Shown piece by piece: positions 1 through 7,432 of a stretch of 42,890 nt of DNA. Made by a program: the position numbers and the translations under genes. The DNA comes from a virus. Location: the IMG/VR virus record IMGVR_UViG_3300046538_000303, positions 1 through 42,890 of that record; one strand, 5' to 3'. Within the stretch, counting starts at the first letter, position 1; every line of letters starts with the position of its first letter. The notes beneath the pieces were generated by a model. It searched no databases. It had not been told where the DNA came from and saw only the letters and a list, made by a program, of their open reading frames with translations.

Positions 1-936
1 ATGTCGACCAAAGCCGAGGCGATCGCATGGGCGACGGCACGCGAGGCCGAGATCAGGGCCGGCAAGGCGACCGGAATTCAAGCTGGCCGAACGGTCGGCG
101 ACGCGTTCGATCGCTATGAAAAGGAAGTGTCAGCCACCAAACGCGGGCATCGCTTCGAGTCTCTCAGGCTTGCGGCGATCGGCAAATGGGAGGTCAATGG
201 GAAGCCGTTCCGCGACATGAGGCTGGCGGAAGCTTCGTCGGAGGTGCTCGGCAAATGGCGTGACCACCGCCTCAACACGGACAAGATGAGCGGGTCGACC
301 GTCAATCGCGAGCTGAATCTATTGTCCAACGTCTTTGCGATCGCCGCCAAAGAGTGGAAATGGATCGCTAGCAGCCCGACCACGGACGTGCGGCGCCCGA
401 AGGAATCGGAGCCGCGCGACCGGCTTTACACCGATGACGAGATCGAGCGCATCTGCCTTGCGCTTGGCTTTGACCTAGACGGCGACGAGCATGTCGAAAC
501 GATTAGCCAGCGGGTAGCAGTGGCGTACCTGTTCGCGATCGAGACCGCCATGCGCGCCGGCGAGATCTGCGGTCTGGTGCCCCGCGACGTGTCCGGCCGC
601 GTGGCCACCCTTACCGAAACGAAGAACGGCACCAAGAGGAAGGTGCCGCTATCGAAGCGTGCCGTGGAGCTGCTCGAGCTACTGCCGCTGCCTGAGGAAG
701 ACGGCACGCTGTTCGGTGTTACGGCGAAGTCGCTCGATGCGCTATTTCGCAAGGCCAGAATCAGGGCCGGCGTCGACGACGCCACCTTTCACGATACGCG
801 CCACCTGGCCATCACCAGGTTGGCGAAAAAGCTCAATGTGCTCGACCTGGCTCGCATGGTCGGTCACCGCGACCTCAAGCAGCTGCAGGTCTACTACAAC
901 GAGACAGCTGAGGCGATGGCTGAACGGCTGGACTGA
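1..936 (+). CDS. int: Tyrosine recombinase / phage integrase, N-terminus probably missing
   Basis: A site-specific recombinase that would integrate and excise a phage or island. The 311 residues visible contain a SAM-like core-binding region (about 30-130) and the catalytic domain (about 140-311). Family residues seen: Arg185 in MRAGEICGL, His264-x-x-Arg267 in HDTRH, His289 in GHRD, and the nucleophile Tyr298 or Tyr299 in VYYNE. Related phage integrases carry a further 25-30 residue arm-binding N-terminus before the STKAEA.AWA segment; here the window begins at that point, so the gene probably starts upstream of base 1. The last 43 bases overlap the 3' end of imuA on the other strand. The gene reads away from the left window edge. 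If the window is circular it would follow directly after the excisionase-like gene ending at 42890. Confidence 0.93.
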   Translation: MSTKAEAIAWATAREAEIRAGKATGIQAGRTVGDAFDRYEKEVSATKRGHRFESLRLAAIGKWEVNGKPFRDMRLAEASSEVLGKWRDHRLNTDKMSGSTVNRELNLLSNVFAIAAKEWKWIASSPTTDVRRPKESEPRDRLYTDDEIERICLALGFDLDGDEHVETISQRVAVAYLFAIETAMRAGEICGLVPRDVSGRVATLTETKNGTKRKVPLSKRAVELLELLPLPEEDGTLFGVTAKSLDALFRKARIRAGVDDATFHDTRHLAITRLAKKLNVLDLARMVGHRDLKQLQVYYNETAEAMAERLD

Positions 937-1664
937 TCAAGCGTACCAGTCGGTTCGCCAACCAACCGCTCTGGAATACTTTGAGGCTGCGGCTGCGCCG
1001 GCCGCATTGGATCGACCCGCATAGGCAAGAACAACGGCTCATCGCGCCGCGGGCCTTGTCGCTTGACGAAGCCGATGTCGATTCCACCGGGTGCTGGCGT
1101 CAAACTCAAGCGCAGCGGGGCTGGTGAGGAATCGACGGCAGCGGCAAGCGACCGCATCATGAAGAACAGTGTCTCGCCGTGCTGCGCAGCTAGATGCAGG
1201 CGACGAAGGCTTTGACTGCGCACGTGCCTATGCCGGGCGCTGCCGGACCCAATGTTGTCCGGCCAAAATAAGAGGGCTCCGCAGCTGCCACTGCGCAGTA
1301 CCTGCTCGGCCGCCCAAAGCGCGTCCTCTGTTCGCTTGGCACGAAGCCATACTATCGCCGCCGGCGGGACCCCCAGCGCGGCGAGGGCCAGAGTCTGGGG
1401 CGCGTGAGGCGGCAGGAGGAGCACGACACGGCGCTCGGCGACCGTTGCCAGAGCAGGCGCGAGAAAGCGAATCTCACCAATCCCTGGCTGCTGTAACAAT
1501 AGATCGACCAACGTTCCCATCGGCCAGCCCCGGCCGGGAAGCTGGTTCGACAGCGCCAAGTATCCCGTGTCAACGCAACGGGTTGCGCTGCGCGCCAGTT
1601 GGGAGGCAAGCCAGAGTGATGGATGCAGCGCTTCGGGCGGTCGAGAGTCGGTCGGAAGGATCAT
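894..1664 (-). CDS. imuA: ImuA, SOS mutagenesis (translesion synthesis) accessory protein
   Basis: A 256-aa RecA/SulA-like protein of the imuA-imuB-dnaE2 damage-tolerance cassette, where ImuA works with ImuB and the DnaE2 polymerase in error-prone bypass. Recognisable family stretches are HPSLWLASQLAR near residue 15, LVDLLLQQPGIGEIRFL (about 53-69), LWAAEQVLRSGSCGALLFW (about 115-133), LRRLHLAAQ and FFMMR (about 153-169), and a final KRQGPRRDEPL segment. The ATG at 1664 lies 17 bases after a LexA box, as expected for SOS control. The normal partner imuB should follow in the same direction, but that space is taken by the integrase gene on the opposite strand. The last 14 codons overlap the integrase. 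Whether this is a host gene beside an insertion or phage cargo is unresolved. Confidence 0.9.
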   Translation of the reverse strand: MILPTDSRPPEALHPSLWLASQLARSATRCVDTGYLALSNQLPGRGWPMGTLVDLLLQQPGIGEIRFLAPALATVAERRVVLLLPPHAPQTLALAALGVPPAAIVWLRAKRTEDALWAAEQVLRSGSCGALLFWPDNIGSGSARHRHVRSQSLRRLHLAAQHGETLFFMMRSLAAAVDSSPAPLRLSLTPAPGGIDIGFVKRQGPRRDEPLFLPMRVDPMRPAQPQPQSIPERLVGEPTGTLDQSSRSAIASAVSL

Positions 1665-1680
1665 AATTACAAATTAGAAA

Positions 1681-1726
1681 TACTGTATGTTTGTACAGTA
1701 TAACTCGTGCAATTGACCCGCCTCAA
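1681..1726 (-). promoter_or_regulatory. LexA box and imuA promoter
   Basis: TACTGTATGTTTGTACAGTA at 1681-1700 differs from the classic enterobacterial LexA site at only two central positions and keeps the CTG-N10-CAG core. On the - strand a -35 like TTGAGG (1721-1726) and a -10 TATACT (1697-1702) are 18 bases apart, with the -10 overlapping the LexA box, so bound LexA would block imuA transcription. The box also lies upstream of the small + gene at 1760, which it may control too. Confidence 0.88.
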
Positions 1727-1759
1727 ACTGTAGTTTGGAAGCCGTGCGAACATCCACCA

Positions 1760-1993
1760 ATGAACCGACGAATCGACCGCCTTAGGCAGCTTTATATCGA
1801 TGCCGTACTCAATAGCATAGCGAGCATCGGACAACGCGAAGCTGCCTATGCCCTGCGCGAGCTCGGAATACCTGTAGAGACGGCGCTACGCGTGCTCACG
1901 CGGCCTGAAGAGCGTCGGCGCCGTACTCAACTGGCCGTGAATCAGGTGGCGTCGCCCATACTTGCAACACCCGGCCTTCTTCCATCTCCATGA
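1760..1993 (+). CDS. Small hypothetical protein divergent from imuA
   Basis: A 77-aa protein starting MNRRIDRLRQLYIDAVLN. I chose the ATG at 1760; an upstream TTG in the same frame (1691) falls inside the LexA box and is unlikely. The first about 57 residues are helix-rich and charged, with REAAYALRELGIPVETALR looking like a compact helical or HTH-type unit and an Arg-rich end (PEERRRRT). The last about 20 residues are Pro/Ala-rich and overlap 98 bases with the 3' end of the phage gene on the other strand, so the C-terminus may be an artefact of a junction. I do not recognise a function. Its position facing imuA across a LexA box suggests SOS-linked expression. Confidence 0.55.
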   Translation: MNRRIDRLRQLYIDAVLNSIASIGQREAAYALRELGIPVETALRVLTRPEERRRRTQLAVNQVASPILATPGLLPSP

Positions 1994-2033
1994 CCAGGTA
2001 CGTGCCGCTGGGCGTGATGACGTGAAAATCCAT
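1896..2033 (-). CDS. Small phage protein downstream of the DUF1353 gene
   Basis: A 45-aa ORF beginning MDFHVITPSGTYLVMEMEEG. The ATG (2033) overlaps the stop codon of the DUF1353 gene by one base (TGATG), a sign of translational coupling, and this decides the start over the longer in-frame possibility at 2132, which would run through its neighbour. The sequence looks like a small beta-strand protein with an acidic turn (EMEEGRVLQVW). It is the last gene of the leftward late transcript and probably marks the end of phage DNA on this side. Function unknown. Confidence 0.55.
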   Translation of the reverse strand: MDFHVITPSGTYLVMEMEEGRVLQVWATPPDSRPVEYGADALQAA

Positions 2034-2416
2034 CACGACACCGCCCGAGCCGCTGGCGTCCAGTGAGACCCGCCGAACAACCGCACGCCTGCCCACATCA
2101 ACCAGCGGCGCCAGGCGGGCACCCCGGTACATGCGCTGGCCTCACGCAACACGGCATCGGCCGTCCCGCGCTCGACCAAATGCGTGCTGTACAGGTAGTC
2201 GTGCACGACGGCCGCCTCGCGCGCGCAGTCGCCGGCAAGCAGAAACACCAGAGGCAAGCGCGGGACGCTGGCTAGATCGGTCTGGAACCCGGCCGGCACC
2301 GTGATCGTAATGCCGGCTACATCCGACTCGTAGGCCAGTGCTACGGCCAGGATCCATTGGCCGTCGTCCTCGTCATCGGCGATCTCGAGCACGCACCGAC
2401 TGAGGAATCGGCTCAT
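2033..2416 (-). CDS. DUF1353 family phage protein
   Basis: A 127-aa protein with the DUF1353 signatures FQTDLASVPR (about 43-52) and VVHDYLYSTH (about 69-78), both conserved in small proteins found near the lysis genes of many phages and tailocins. The biochemical role of DUF1353 is not established; the conserved Asp and His residues suggest metal binding or a hydrolase-like fold. It overlaps the upstream 91-aa gene by four bases and is coupled to the 45-aa gene downstream. Confidence 0.85.
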   Translation of the reverse strand: MSRFLSRCVLEIADDEDDGQWILAVALAYESDVAGITITVPAGFQTDLASVPRLPLVFLLAGDCAREAAVVHDYLYSTHLVERGTADAVLREASACTGVPAWRRWLMWAGVRLFGGSHWTPAARAVS

Positions 2417-2688
2417 GTCGCCGCTGCGGCATCAGCCGCGTTCATCGCCGCCCATTGATCATGCGTCGACCTGACGCTCTGACCGATACTCGCGAACAAG
2501 TCAGCCAGCGCTTCCGGCGTCAGGCTCCCGGCCCTCTGCATAGCCTCGACCTCGTTCAGCAATTCGGCAACGAGCGGCGCCAGGGCCATGGCTGCTGCAA
2601 TCTTCGGATCGGTGGTGGCGAGCGCCTGGGCGACCGCCAAGGAGGTTTGAAGTGCAGTACTGGCGAGATTCTGTGCTTCGGTCCCCAT
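2413..2688 (-). CDS. Hypothetical alpha-helical phage protein
   Basis: A 91-aa Ala-rich, almost entirely helical protein (MGTEAQNLASTALQTSLAVA...) ending in an Ala run. No signal peptide or clear membrane segment: the Ala/Leu stretch at about 31-44 is interrupted by Pro and acidic residues. It sits in the lysis/accessory cluster, with a four-base start/stop overlap to the DUF1353 gene, so the two are probably co-translated. I do not recognise the family. Confidence 0.7.
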   Translation of the reverse strand: MGTEAQNLASTALQTSLAVAQALATTDPKIAAAMALAPLVAELLNEVEAMQRAGSLTPEALADLFASIGQSVRSTHDQWAAMNAADAAAAT

Positions 2689-2689
2689 A

Positions 2690-3220
2690 TCAGTTTCCTT
2701 TCTGTGCGACTTCGAGGATGGTCAAGGTGGTCACTGCGGTGGTGACCTGCTGCGTAGCTGTGCTGGAGTCAGCCGGTAACGCACCAGTACAGATCGGCGT
2801 GATCTGGCTGTCGAGCAGGGTTACCTGGTCGATCTGCGTGCGGTTCAGCTTCCCGGCCCGACGCAATTCGAGCGCGCCGGCGAACGCCGCGCCGTAGGCA
2901 GCGCAGGCCTGCGTATAGCTGACCTGGGCGCTTTGGACAGAGGAGTTGGTCTGCGCGGTCGACGCGCAGCCGGTCAGCAGCACCGCCGATCCGATGGCCA
3001 GCATCAGGAGCAAGCCCAAATGGGCGAATCCACCTTGCCGATCAGGTGCGGTAGACGCCGCGCTGGCAACGTCCTTGATGTGGTAAACCCCCAGACCGGC
3101 CAGCGCGAGTTTGATGCTGCCGATGATGTCGTCGGTGCCGGGCACCTTGAACACCACGAGAGCAATCCACGTCGCAAAGAGCAAAACGCCGATGAACAGT
3201 TTGATGTATGTCGAATTCAC
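2690..3220 (-). CDS. Membrane protein with an internal lipobox, candidate fused spanin or lysis accessory protein
   Basis: A 176-aa ORF with two parts. Residues 5-25 (IKLFIGVLLFATWIALVVF) are a transmembrane helix, followed by a weaker hydrophobic stretch (about 33-47). A second hydrophobic segment at about 66-84 ends in LLTGC, a lipobox with Cys85, followed by a Ser/Thr/Gln-rich periplasmic-type tail with helices. In related phages I would expect a small membrane protein and a separate lipoprotein here; in this sequence they are one reading frame. The internal Met73 would leave only a 12-residue signal, too short to work alone. The gene follows the endolysin, the usual place for spanins, but no sequence match to a spanin family is visible. 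Confidence 0.65.
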   Translation of the reverse strand: MNSTYIKLFIGVLLFATWIALVVFKVPGTDDIIGSIKLALAGLGVYHIKDVASAASTAPDRQGGFAHLGLLLMLAIGSAVLLTGCASTAQTNSSVQSAQVSYTQACAAYGAAFAGALELRRAGKLNRTQIDQVTLLDSQITPICTGALPADSSTATQQVTTAVTTLTILEVAQKGN

Positions 3221-3231
3221 TTCTTTCTCCT

Positions 3232-3687
3232 TCAGGGTTGGTCAAAACGTTTGAGGTTGCGGCCGTCCATGACGGCAATCACCTTGTCGGCGTACTTCGG
3301 GTCGGTGGCCCAGCCGGCCGCCGCGGCCGCGCGCGCCCAGCCGGCGCCGGTCTTCTCCGCGAAGCATTTGGCGTAGCGCGGGTTCTGCAGGAAGAACTGC
3401 GCCCGGTCCTGCACGCATGCCGCCCAGCTCGGATAGGCGCGGAAGGTGCCCACTGGGTGGATGTCGGCGCAAGCGACGTGTTCGGTCGTCCGGAACGCGA
3501 CAGTCGGCCCGCTCCAGGATCGATCAGCCTTGATACCGAACAGGTTGTTGCCCAGGGCGAGCTTGCCCCAGCTCGATTCGAGCGCGGCCTGCGCCAGCGT
3601 GAACGACGCCGGGATGCCGCTCGTGCGCTGGCAAGCCAGAGCAGCCGGCAGCAGCTGGTCGAGAAACTCAGCGGGAGTCATGTTCAC
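3232..3687 (-). CDS. Endolysin, glucosaminidase (FlgJ/LysM-associated) type
   Basis: A 151-aa peptidoglycan hydrolase of the glucosaminidase superfamily. Family features: LPAALACQRTSGIPASFTLA then QAALESSWG (about 33-41, with the catalytic Glu in ALESSWG), NLFGIKA (about 48-54), and the later TFRAYPSWAACVQDRAQFF segment. No signal peptide is seen, so export would depend on a holin. The start at 3687 (MNM) overlaps the upstream membrane-protein gene by 20 bases; the second Met at 3681 is equally possible. It forms the lysis cassette with the membrane genes on both sides. Confidence 0.88.
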   Translation of the reverse strand: MNMTPAEFLDQLLPAALACQRTSGIPASFTLAQAALESSWGKLALGNNLFGIKADRSWSGPTVAFRTTEHVACADIHPVGTFRAYPSWAACVQDRAQFFLQNPRYAKCFAEKTGAGWARAAAAAGWATDPKYADKVIAVMDGRNLKRFDQP

Positions 3688-4036
3688 CTCCGGTAATAGC
3701 CGGTGCCGGGATATCGGCAGACAAATTGAACCTCGCGTTCGCCACGCTCTCGAGCTTGAACAGCGCGCGGCTGCCCATGTGGGCCATGATGCCGACGAGG
3801 GCGTACTTCAGGGACGTGGGGGCTCCGATGTAATCGCACAGGTTCGCAACGACAATGCCGGTGAATCCGGAGATGACCAGCTCGCCGATAAACTCGGTGA
3901 CGTTCCAGGCGCGGACGTGGCCCTCCTTCATCTTGCGCATGAAGGAGGCGAGGCCACCCAGGAGCGACAAGCCGATGAGTAGGGCCCAGCTCAGGATCAC
4001 GTCGAGGCTGAAACTTGGGTTCGGAGATTGATTCAT
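3668..4036 (-). CDS. Holin-like phage membrane protein
   Basis: A 122-aa protein with a hydrophobic helix at about 10-33 (VILSWALLIGLSLLGGLASF), a second hydrophobic region at about 47-68 (FIGELVISGFTGIVVANLC), and a third at about 74-90. The pattern, size and wording resemble the LydA/phage_holin_3-like family. It directly precedes and overlaps the endolysin gene, the normal holin place. A holin would form lesions in the inner membrane to release the signal-less endolysin. The assignment rests on topology and context. Confidence 0.75.
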   Translation of the reverse strand: MNQSPNPSFSLDVILSWALLIGLSLLGGLASFMRKMKEGHVRAWNVTEFIGELVISGFTGIVVANLCDYIGAPTSLKYALVGIMAHMGSRALFKLESVANARFNLSADIPAPAITGGEHDSR

Positions 4037-4045
4037 ATTTTCCTT

Positions 4046-6265
4046 TTATGAGGCAACAGATCCGTACGTCTTGAAGGTGCCGGGCGAGCCGGCCGTGGTG
4101 CATACCCAGCCGATATTCCCGCCTGGGGTCGGCGCGGTGTTCAGCACCTTGTCTCCGACTCCCCACGTACCGCTCGTGGTTGTCGAAAAGCCGCCCCATA
4201 CGGTCCTGGGGTTCCAGCTGTTGAACTCTTCGCGCAAGGCCACGGCAGTCACAGCGAACAACGGCGTTGTCACGCCCGTGCCAGCGATATTCCCGAGCAT
4301 GGCCGCAGTGCCGCCAGCGTTGTAGAAGCCACGCGAGAGGCCGGAGATGTTCGATACCGTGACGTTCTGGACATACGCATTGCCGGTCGCCTGGTTGAAG
4401 ACGCCGTAGTCGACGGCGCCATTAACGCGACCGTTGGTGATACTGATATCGGTCATCCCAGCCAGCACATAGATGCCTTGCGCGCCGCAGTTGCGGATGT
4501 CGAACCTACTCAGCGCGAACTGCCCTGTGCCTGACACGCGCACGCCGGCCGCAGTATTCGTGTTGATGATGAGGTCTTCAATCAGCGTTCGATCGACGTC
4601 GGCCACGGTGACGCCATTGCTCGGCGAACCAATCGCGGCGATCGTGCGAGCGGTGAACTTGGCTGAGTTGGCGATCCTGATGTTGCCCTGGTTGACCAGT
4701 GCTTCTGAATTGGTCTGCGTGCCGAAGCAGTAGGCGCTGTCGATGTCAACGCTGTACAGCTGGTCCGCCGGTGAGGTGCCGGCGAATTCCAGTTGCGGCA
4801 TCACGCCGTCGCGGCAGGTGACGGCACCGACGTTAACGACGGTTTGGCATGGCCCCGTGCTGGATGGCCCGACCTGAAGGGCGCGCCAGCAGCTCTGAAA
4901 ATCGCCTTTCTGAACCGTGTACAAGCGGCACGAGCCCTTCACGCGAACGACGCAGAACTGGCTGTTCTTGGCCTTGATGTCCTCGATGAAGATTTCGTCG
5001 ATGTTGCCGTATCCGTCGACGCATCCGATGCCGTTGTTAAGGGCGAAGTTCGTCTGGTCGTTGTACGCGTAACTCGCGCGCCCCATGCCGTCGATGTTGG
5101 TGTGGCCGTACATGAAAATCGAGGCATTGCCCGATGTCGTATAGTCCGCCCCAGCAAACGTGCCCCAAATGGCCACGGGCGCATACAGTCCAAGCGACAG
5201 CGGTCGATCGAAGCTGGCCTTGAAGTCGTACGTGCGCAGGAGGACGTAGTCCAGCACGCGGACATACGATGGCGTGTACCCCAATGCCGTCGGCGTGGAC
5301 GGGTCGCCCTTACCCTTGCCGTAGACGCCACCAGTGAATGTCGGGTTCGCCAGCGTCACACGCGTGATGTAACGGCGCAGCGACGAGTCACCGCGAATCA
5401 TCAGGTAGTCGGATGTGCCGTTGATGAATGTGCCGTTCTCGATGTACAACTCGATCGGCGCAGTGCCCACGACGTCCGGGATGGTGATCTTGAAGGCAGC
5501 GCCGCCAGGCTCTGTCGCGGTCTGATTCGTGTAGTTGCCGTCAAAGGTCGGTGAGCCGATGAAGCTGAGCGTGACGCCATTGGTTTTCACCGTGAACATG
5601 CCCGTGAGGGTGTTGTAGCCGGCCGACGAGATGTCGGCGCCGGCCTTGCGCCGGAAGACTGCGCCCGGCTCGCAGTCGAACGTCACGGTGCTGGCGATGT
5701 TGATCGTGTCGATGACGTATATTCCGGCTGGAACGCGCACAAGCTTGTATGCAGCAGCCGTGGCAATCGCGACGGTAGCGTCCGAGCCGTCGCCCAGGGC
5801 GCCGAAGTCGCGTACATTCACGTTGTCACGCAGCTTGTCGCGCACCGTGCGCACATAGGTCGATCCCGCCGCGACAAAGCCGATCAGCGATGAGCCCACC
5901 GCTGTCACAAGCTGGGCAATGTATGCCATGGCCGAAGCGAACCCATTCATTTCTGAGGACGTCAGTGCGATCGCGACCTGAGCCATTGGCCCTGCGAGCG
6001 CAACAGCGTTCCCACCGTTGCTGGATTCGGTGATCGTGGTGCGCTGGATGGTATTGGCCCCGACATACGTGCCAGTACCGATCTCATACGGGCCCGTTGG
6101 CACGCCCAGCGCGTCCACGCTGCGCAGCGTGTAGCTAAACGTGTCGCCAACACTGCACACGTCGGAGAATGGGCGGCTGCCCACCATTGCCCCTGCAAGG
6201 ATGAGGTTTCCAGTGCCGGTGCTATATGTCGTTTCTTTGATGAGGTCTGCGCGGATAAATGGCAT
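4046..6265 (-). CDS. Tail spike with pectate-lyase-like beta-helix
   Basis: A 739-aa receptor-binding or depolymerase protein. The N-terminal 150 residues (MPFIRADLIKETTYSTGTG...) look like a baseplate-attachment and stem region. VNVRDFGALGDGSDAT at about 150-165 is the typical entry to a tailspike beta-helix, and the remainder is repetitive, Asn/Gly/Thr-rich, right-handed beta-helix sequence. Such spikes often cleave capsule or O-antigen; no specific catalytic residues can be assigned by eye. I chose the ATG at 6265 over an in-frame TTG at 6274, but neither has a clear Shine-Dalgarno, and a terminator-like hairpin ends only 13 bases upstream. Confidence 0.87.
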   Translation of the reverse strand: MPFIRADLIKETTYSTGTGNLILAGAMVGSRPFSDVCSVGDTFSYTLRSVDALGVPTGPYEIGTGTYVGANTIQRTTITESSNGGNAVALAGPMAQVAIALTSSEMNGFASAMAYIAQLVTAVGSSLIGFVAAGSTYVRTVRDKLRDNVNVRDFGALGDGSDATVAIATAAAYKLVRVPAGIYVIDTINIASTVTFDCEPGAVFRRKAGADISSAGYNTLTGMFTVKTNGVTLSFIGSPTFDGNYTNQTATEPGGAAFKITIPDVVGTAPIELYIENGTFINGTSDYLMIRGDSSLRRYITRVTLANPTFTGGVYGKGKGDPSTPTALGYTPSYVRVLDYVLLRTYDFKASFDRPLSLGLYAPVAIWGTFAGADYTTSGNASIFMYGHTNIDGMGRASYAYNDQTNFALNNGIGCVDGYGNIDEIFIEDIKAKNSQFCVVRVKGSCRLYTVQKGDFQSCWRALQVGPSSTGPCQTVVNVGAVTCRDGVMPQLEFAGTSPADQLYSVDIDSAYCFGTQTNSEALVNQGNIRIANSAKFTARTIAAIGSPSNGVTVADVDRTLIEDLIINTNTAAGVRVSGTGQFALSRFDIRNCGAQGIYVLAGMTDISITNGRVNGAVDYGVFNQATGNAYVQNVTVSNISGLSRGFYNAGGTAAMLGNIAGTGVTTPLFAVTAVALREEFNSWNPRTVWGGFSTTTSGTWGVGDKVLNTAPTPGGNIGWVCTTAGSPGTFKTYGSVAS

Positions 6266-6278
6266 GTGGTTCAACCAT

Positions 6279-6302
6279 AAAAAAAGCCGCCCGAAGGCGG
6301 CT
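6279..6302 (-). terminator. Rho-independent terminator or attenuator before the tail spike
   Basis: On the - strand AGCCGCC-TTCG-GGCGGCT forms a perfect 7-bp stem with a stable tetraloop, followed by a run of seven T. It lies between the fibre-assembly gene and the tail-spike start, leaving no room for a promoter after it. Confidence 0.85.
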
Positions 6303-6336
6303 CATCAAGTTCAGAAATGGTCCTACAAGACAATGT

Positions 6337-6876
6337 CTAGTCCTGCCAGGTGATCGCGGCGACCGCTGTAGTATTGGCAGCGGCGTTTACCTCATCCTCA
6401 TACTTCTGTCGATTCCCAATTAGTGATCCGGCTGCCACGCTGTACACGTCAGCATTGGCAATCACGCGCCCCGCAAGGTCATCGATGCTGATCCCTCGCG
6501 CTCTGGCCATCGCCGCGAGCAGCGGCGTTGCCGCAGTGTTGTCGGCCACATATGCCTTGGCCTCGGCCTCCTGTTTGAACCAGCTTTGAATTTCATCCTC
6601 GGGATACGCCGCCTTGAGGGTTGCGATACGTGTCGCAAACGCCGCGCTCAGCTCCGCCAGCTTGCGGAGCTTGAGCTCGTCGAGTGATAACGACGACAGC
6701 GGGTCGACCACGGAAGGCACGCCCAACATATCGTGAGCGATGCCGCCACCAAGCTGGCCATTCATGAGAGCGTTGTACTGGTCATCGGTAAGGCCGACCG
6801 CGTCTCCCGGCATTGCATCGCCAAGAATGCTTGGGTCGACAAAACCGCCGACCGATTGTGAGTAGAATTTGGTCAC
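6337..6876 (-). CDS. Tail fibre assembly-like protein
   Basis: A 179-aa protein beginning MTKFYSQSVGGFVDPSILG, with the arrangement seen in many phage fibre-assembly proteins: a short N-terminal segment naming a ...TDDQYNALMNGQ... unit (about 30-45) and a helical C-terminal half with LKAAYPEDEIQSWFKQEAEA (about 88-107), similar to DUF4376-type domains. Such proteins help fold or trimerise the fibre, or form its tip. It lies one base after the 181-aa fibre gene, which is the expected partner. Confidence 0.72.
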   Translation of the reverse strand: MTKFYSQSVGGFVDPSILGDAMPGDAVGLTDDQYNALMNGQLGGGIAHDMLGVPSVVDPLSSLSLDELKLRKLAELSAAFATRIATLKAAYPEDEIQSWFKQEAEAKAYVADNTAATPLLAAMARARGISIDDLAGRVIANADVYSVAAGSLIGNRQKYEDEVNAAANTTAVAAITWQD

Positions 6877-6877
6877 G

Positions 6878-7423
6878 TCAATATCCGATCACTAAGATTC
6901 GCCAGATGCGGTTGATGGTGTCAGGGCTGTACACATAGCCCGTGCAATTCGCCGGGCCGAACCCTTCGACAGAACCGACGACAGGCTGGGATGCCGTTGC
7001 GATGTTATTGCCGGGACTTATCCACCCCTGCAACATTGCGTTCGGAAATGCTGTCGGGAAGGTGAACGTGTAGTTCGTCGAAATGCCGCCCGTGTGGTTA
7101 ACGTTCAACTGTCCCCACTGCAGGATCAGTCCCCCAGGCAGCGGCACCCAATCGCTCCCGGTAAACACGTGACCAGCTCGACCGCTGCCGTACAGCTTCT
7201 GAAGCGCCGTCAGGATCTGGTTATAGCTTGTCTTCGACGGCACCAGCCCGCCCGCCACGACGATGGCTCGCAGTTCTTCCTGGATCATGTTGAACCAGGA
7301 CGCGCGCTCCACCGTAGCCGGAACACCAGATGCCGGGTTGCCTTCCGTCCAATATCCCTCCGGTCCAGCAGCTTCTGGAACCGGCAGGGTTGCCGACGCC
7401 GATAGATCATCAATGCGATACAT
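6878..7423 (-). CDS. Tail fibre protein with gp53-like C-terminal domain
   Basis: A 181-aa short fibre. The N-terminus (MYRIDDLSASATLPVPEAAG) and the ERASWFNMIQEELRAIV segment (about 40-55) are typical of phage fibre attachment regions. From about residue 95, LPGGLILQWGQ, TFTFPTAFPNA and a final RILVIGY match the tip domain common in short tail fibres (gp53-like C-terminal domain), which trimerises and binds surface sugars. It follows the Mu gp48-like baseplate gene, as fibre genes do in Mu-like tails. Confidence 0.82.
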   Translation of the reverse strand: MYRIDDLSASATLPVPEAAGPEGYWTEGNPASGVPATVERASWFNMIQEELRAIVVAGGLVPSKTSYNQILTALQKLYGSGRAGHVFTGSDWVPLPGGLILQWGQLNVNHTGGISTNYTFTFPTAFPNAMLQGWISPGNNIATASQPVVGSVEGFGPANCTGYVYSPDTINRIWRILVIGY

Positions 7424-7432
7424 GGTTGTCCT

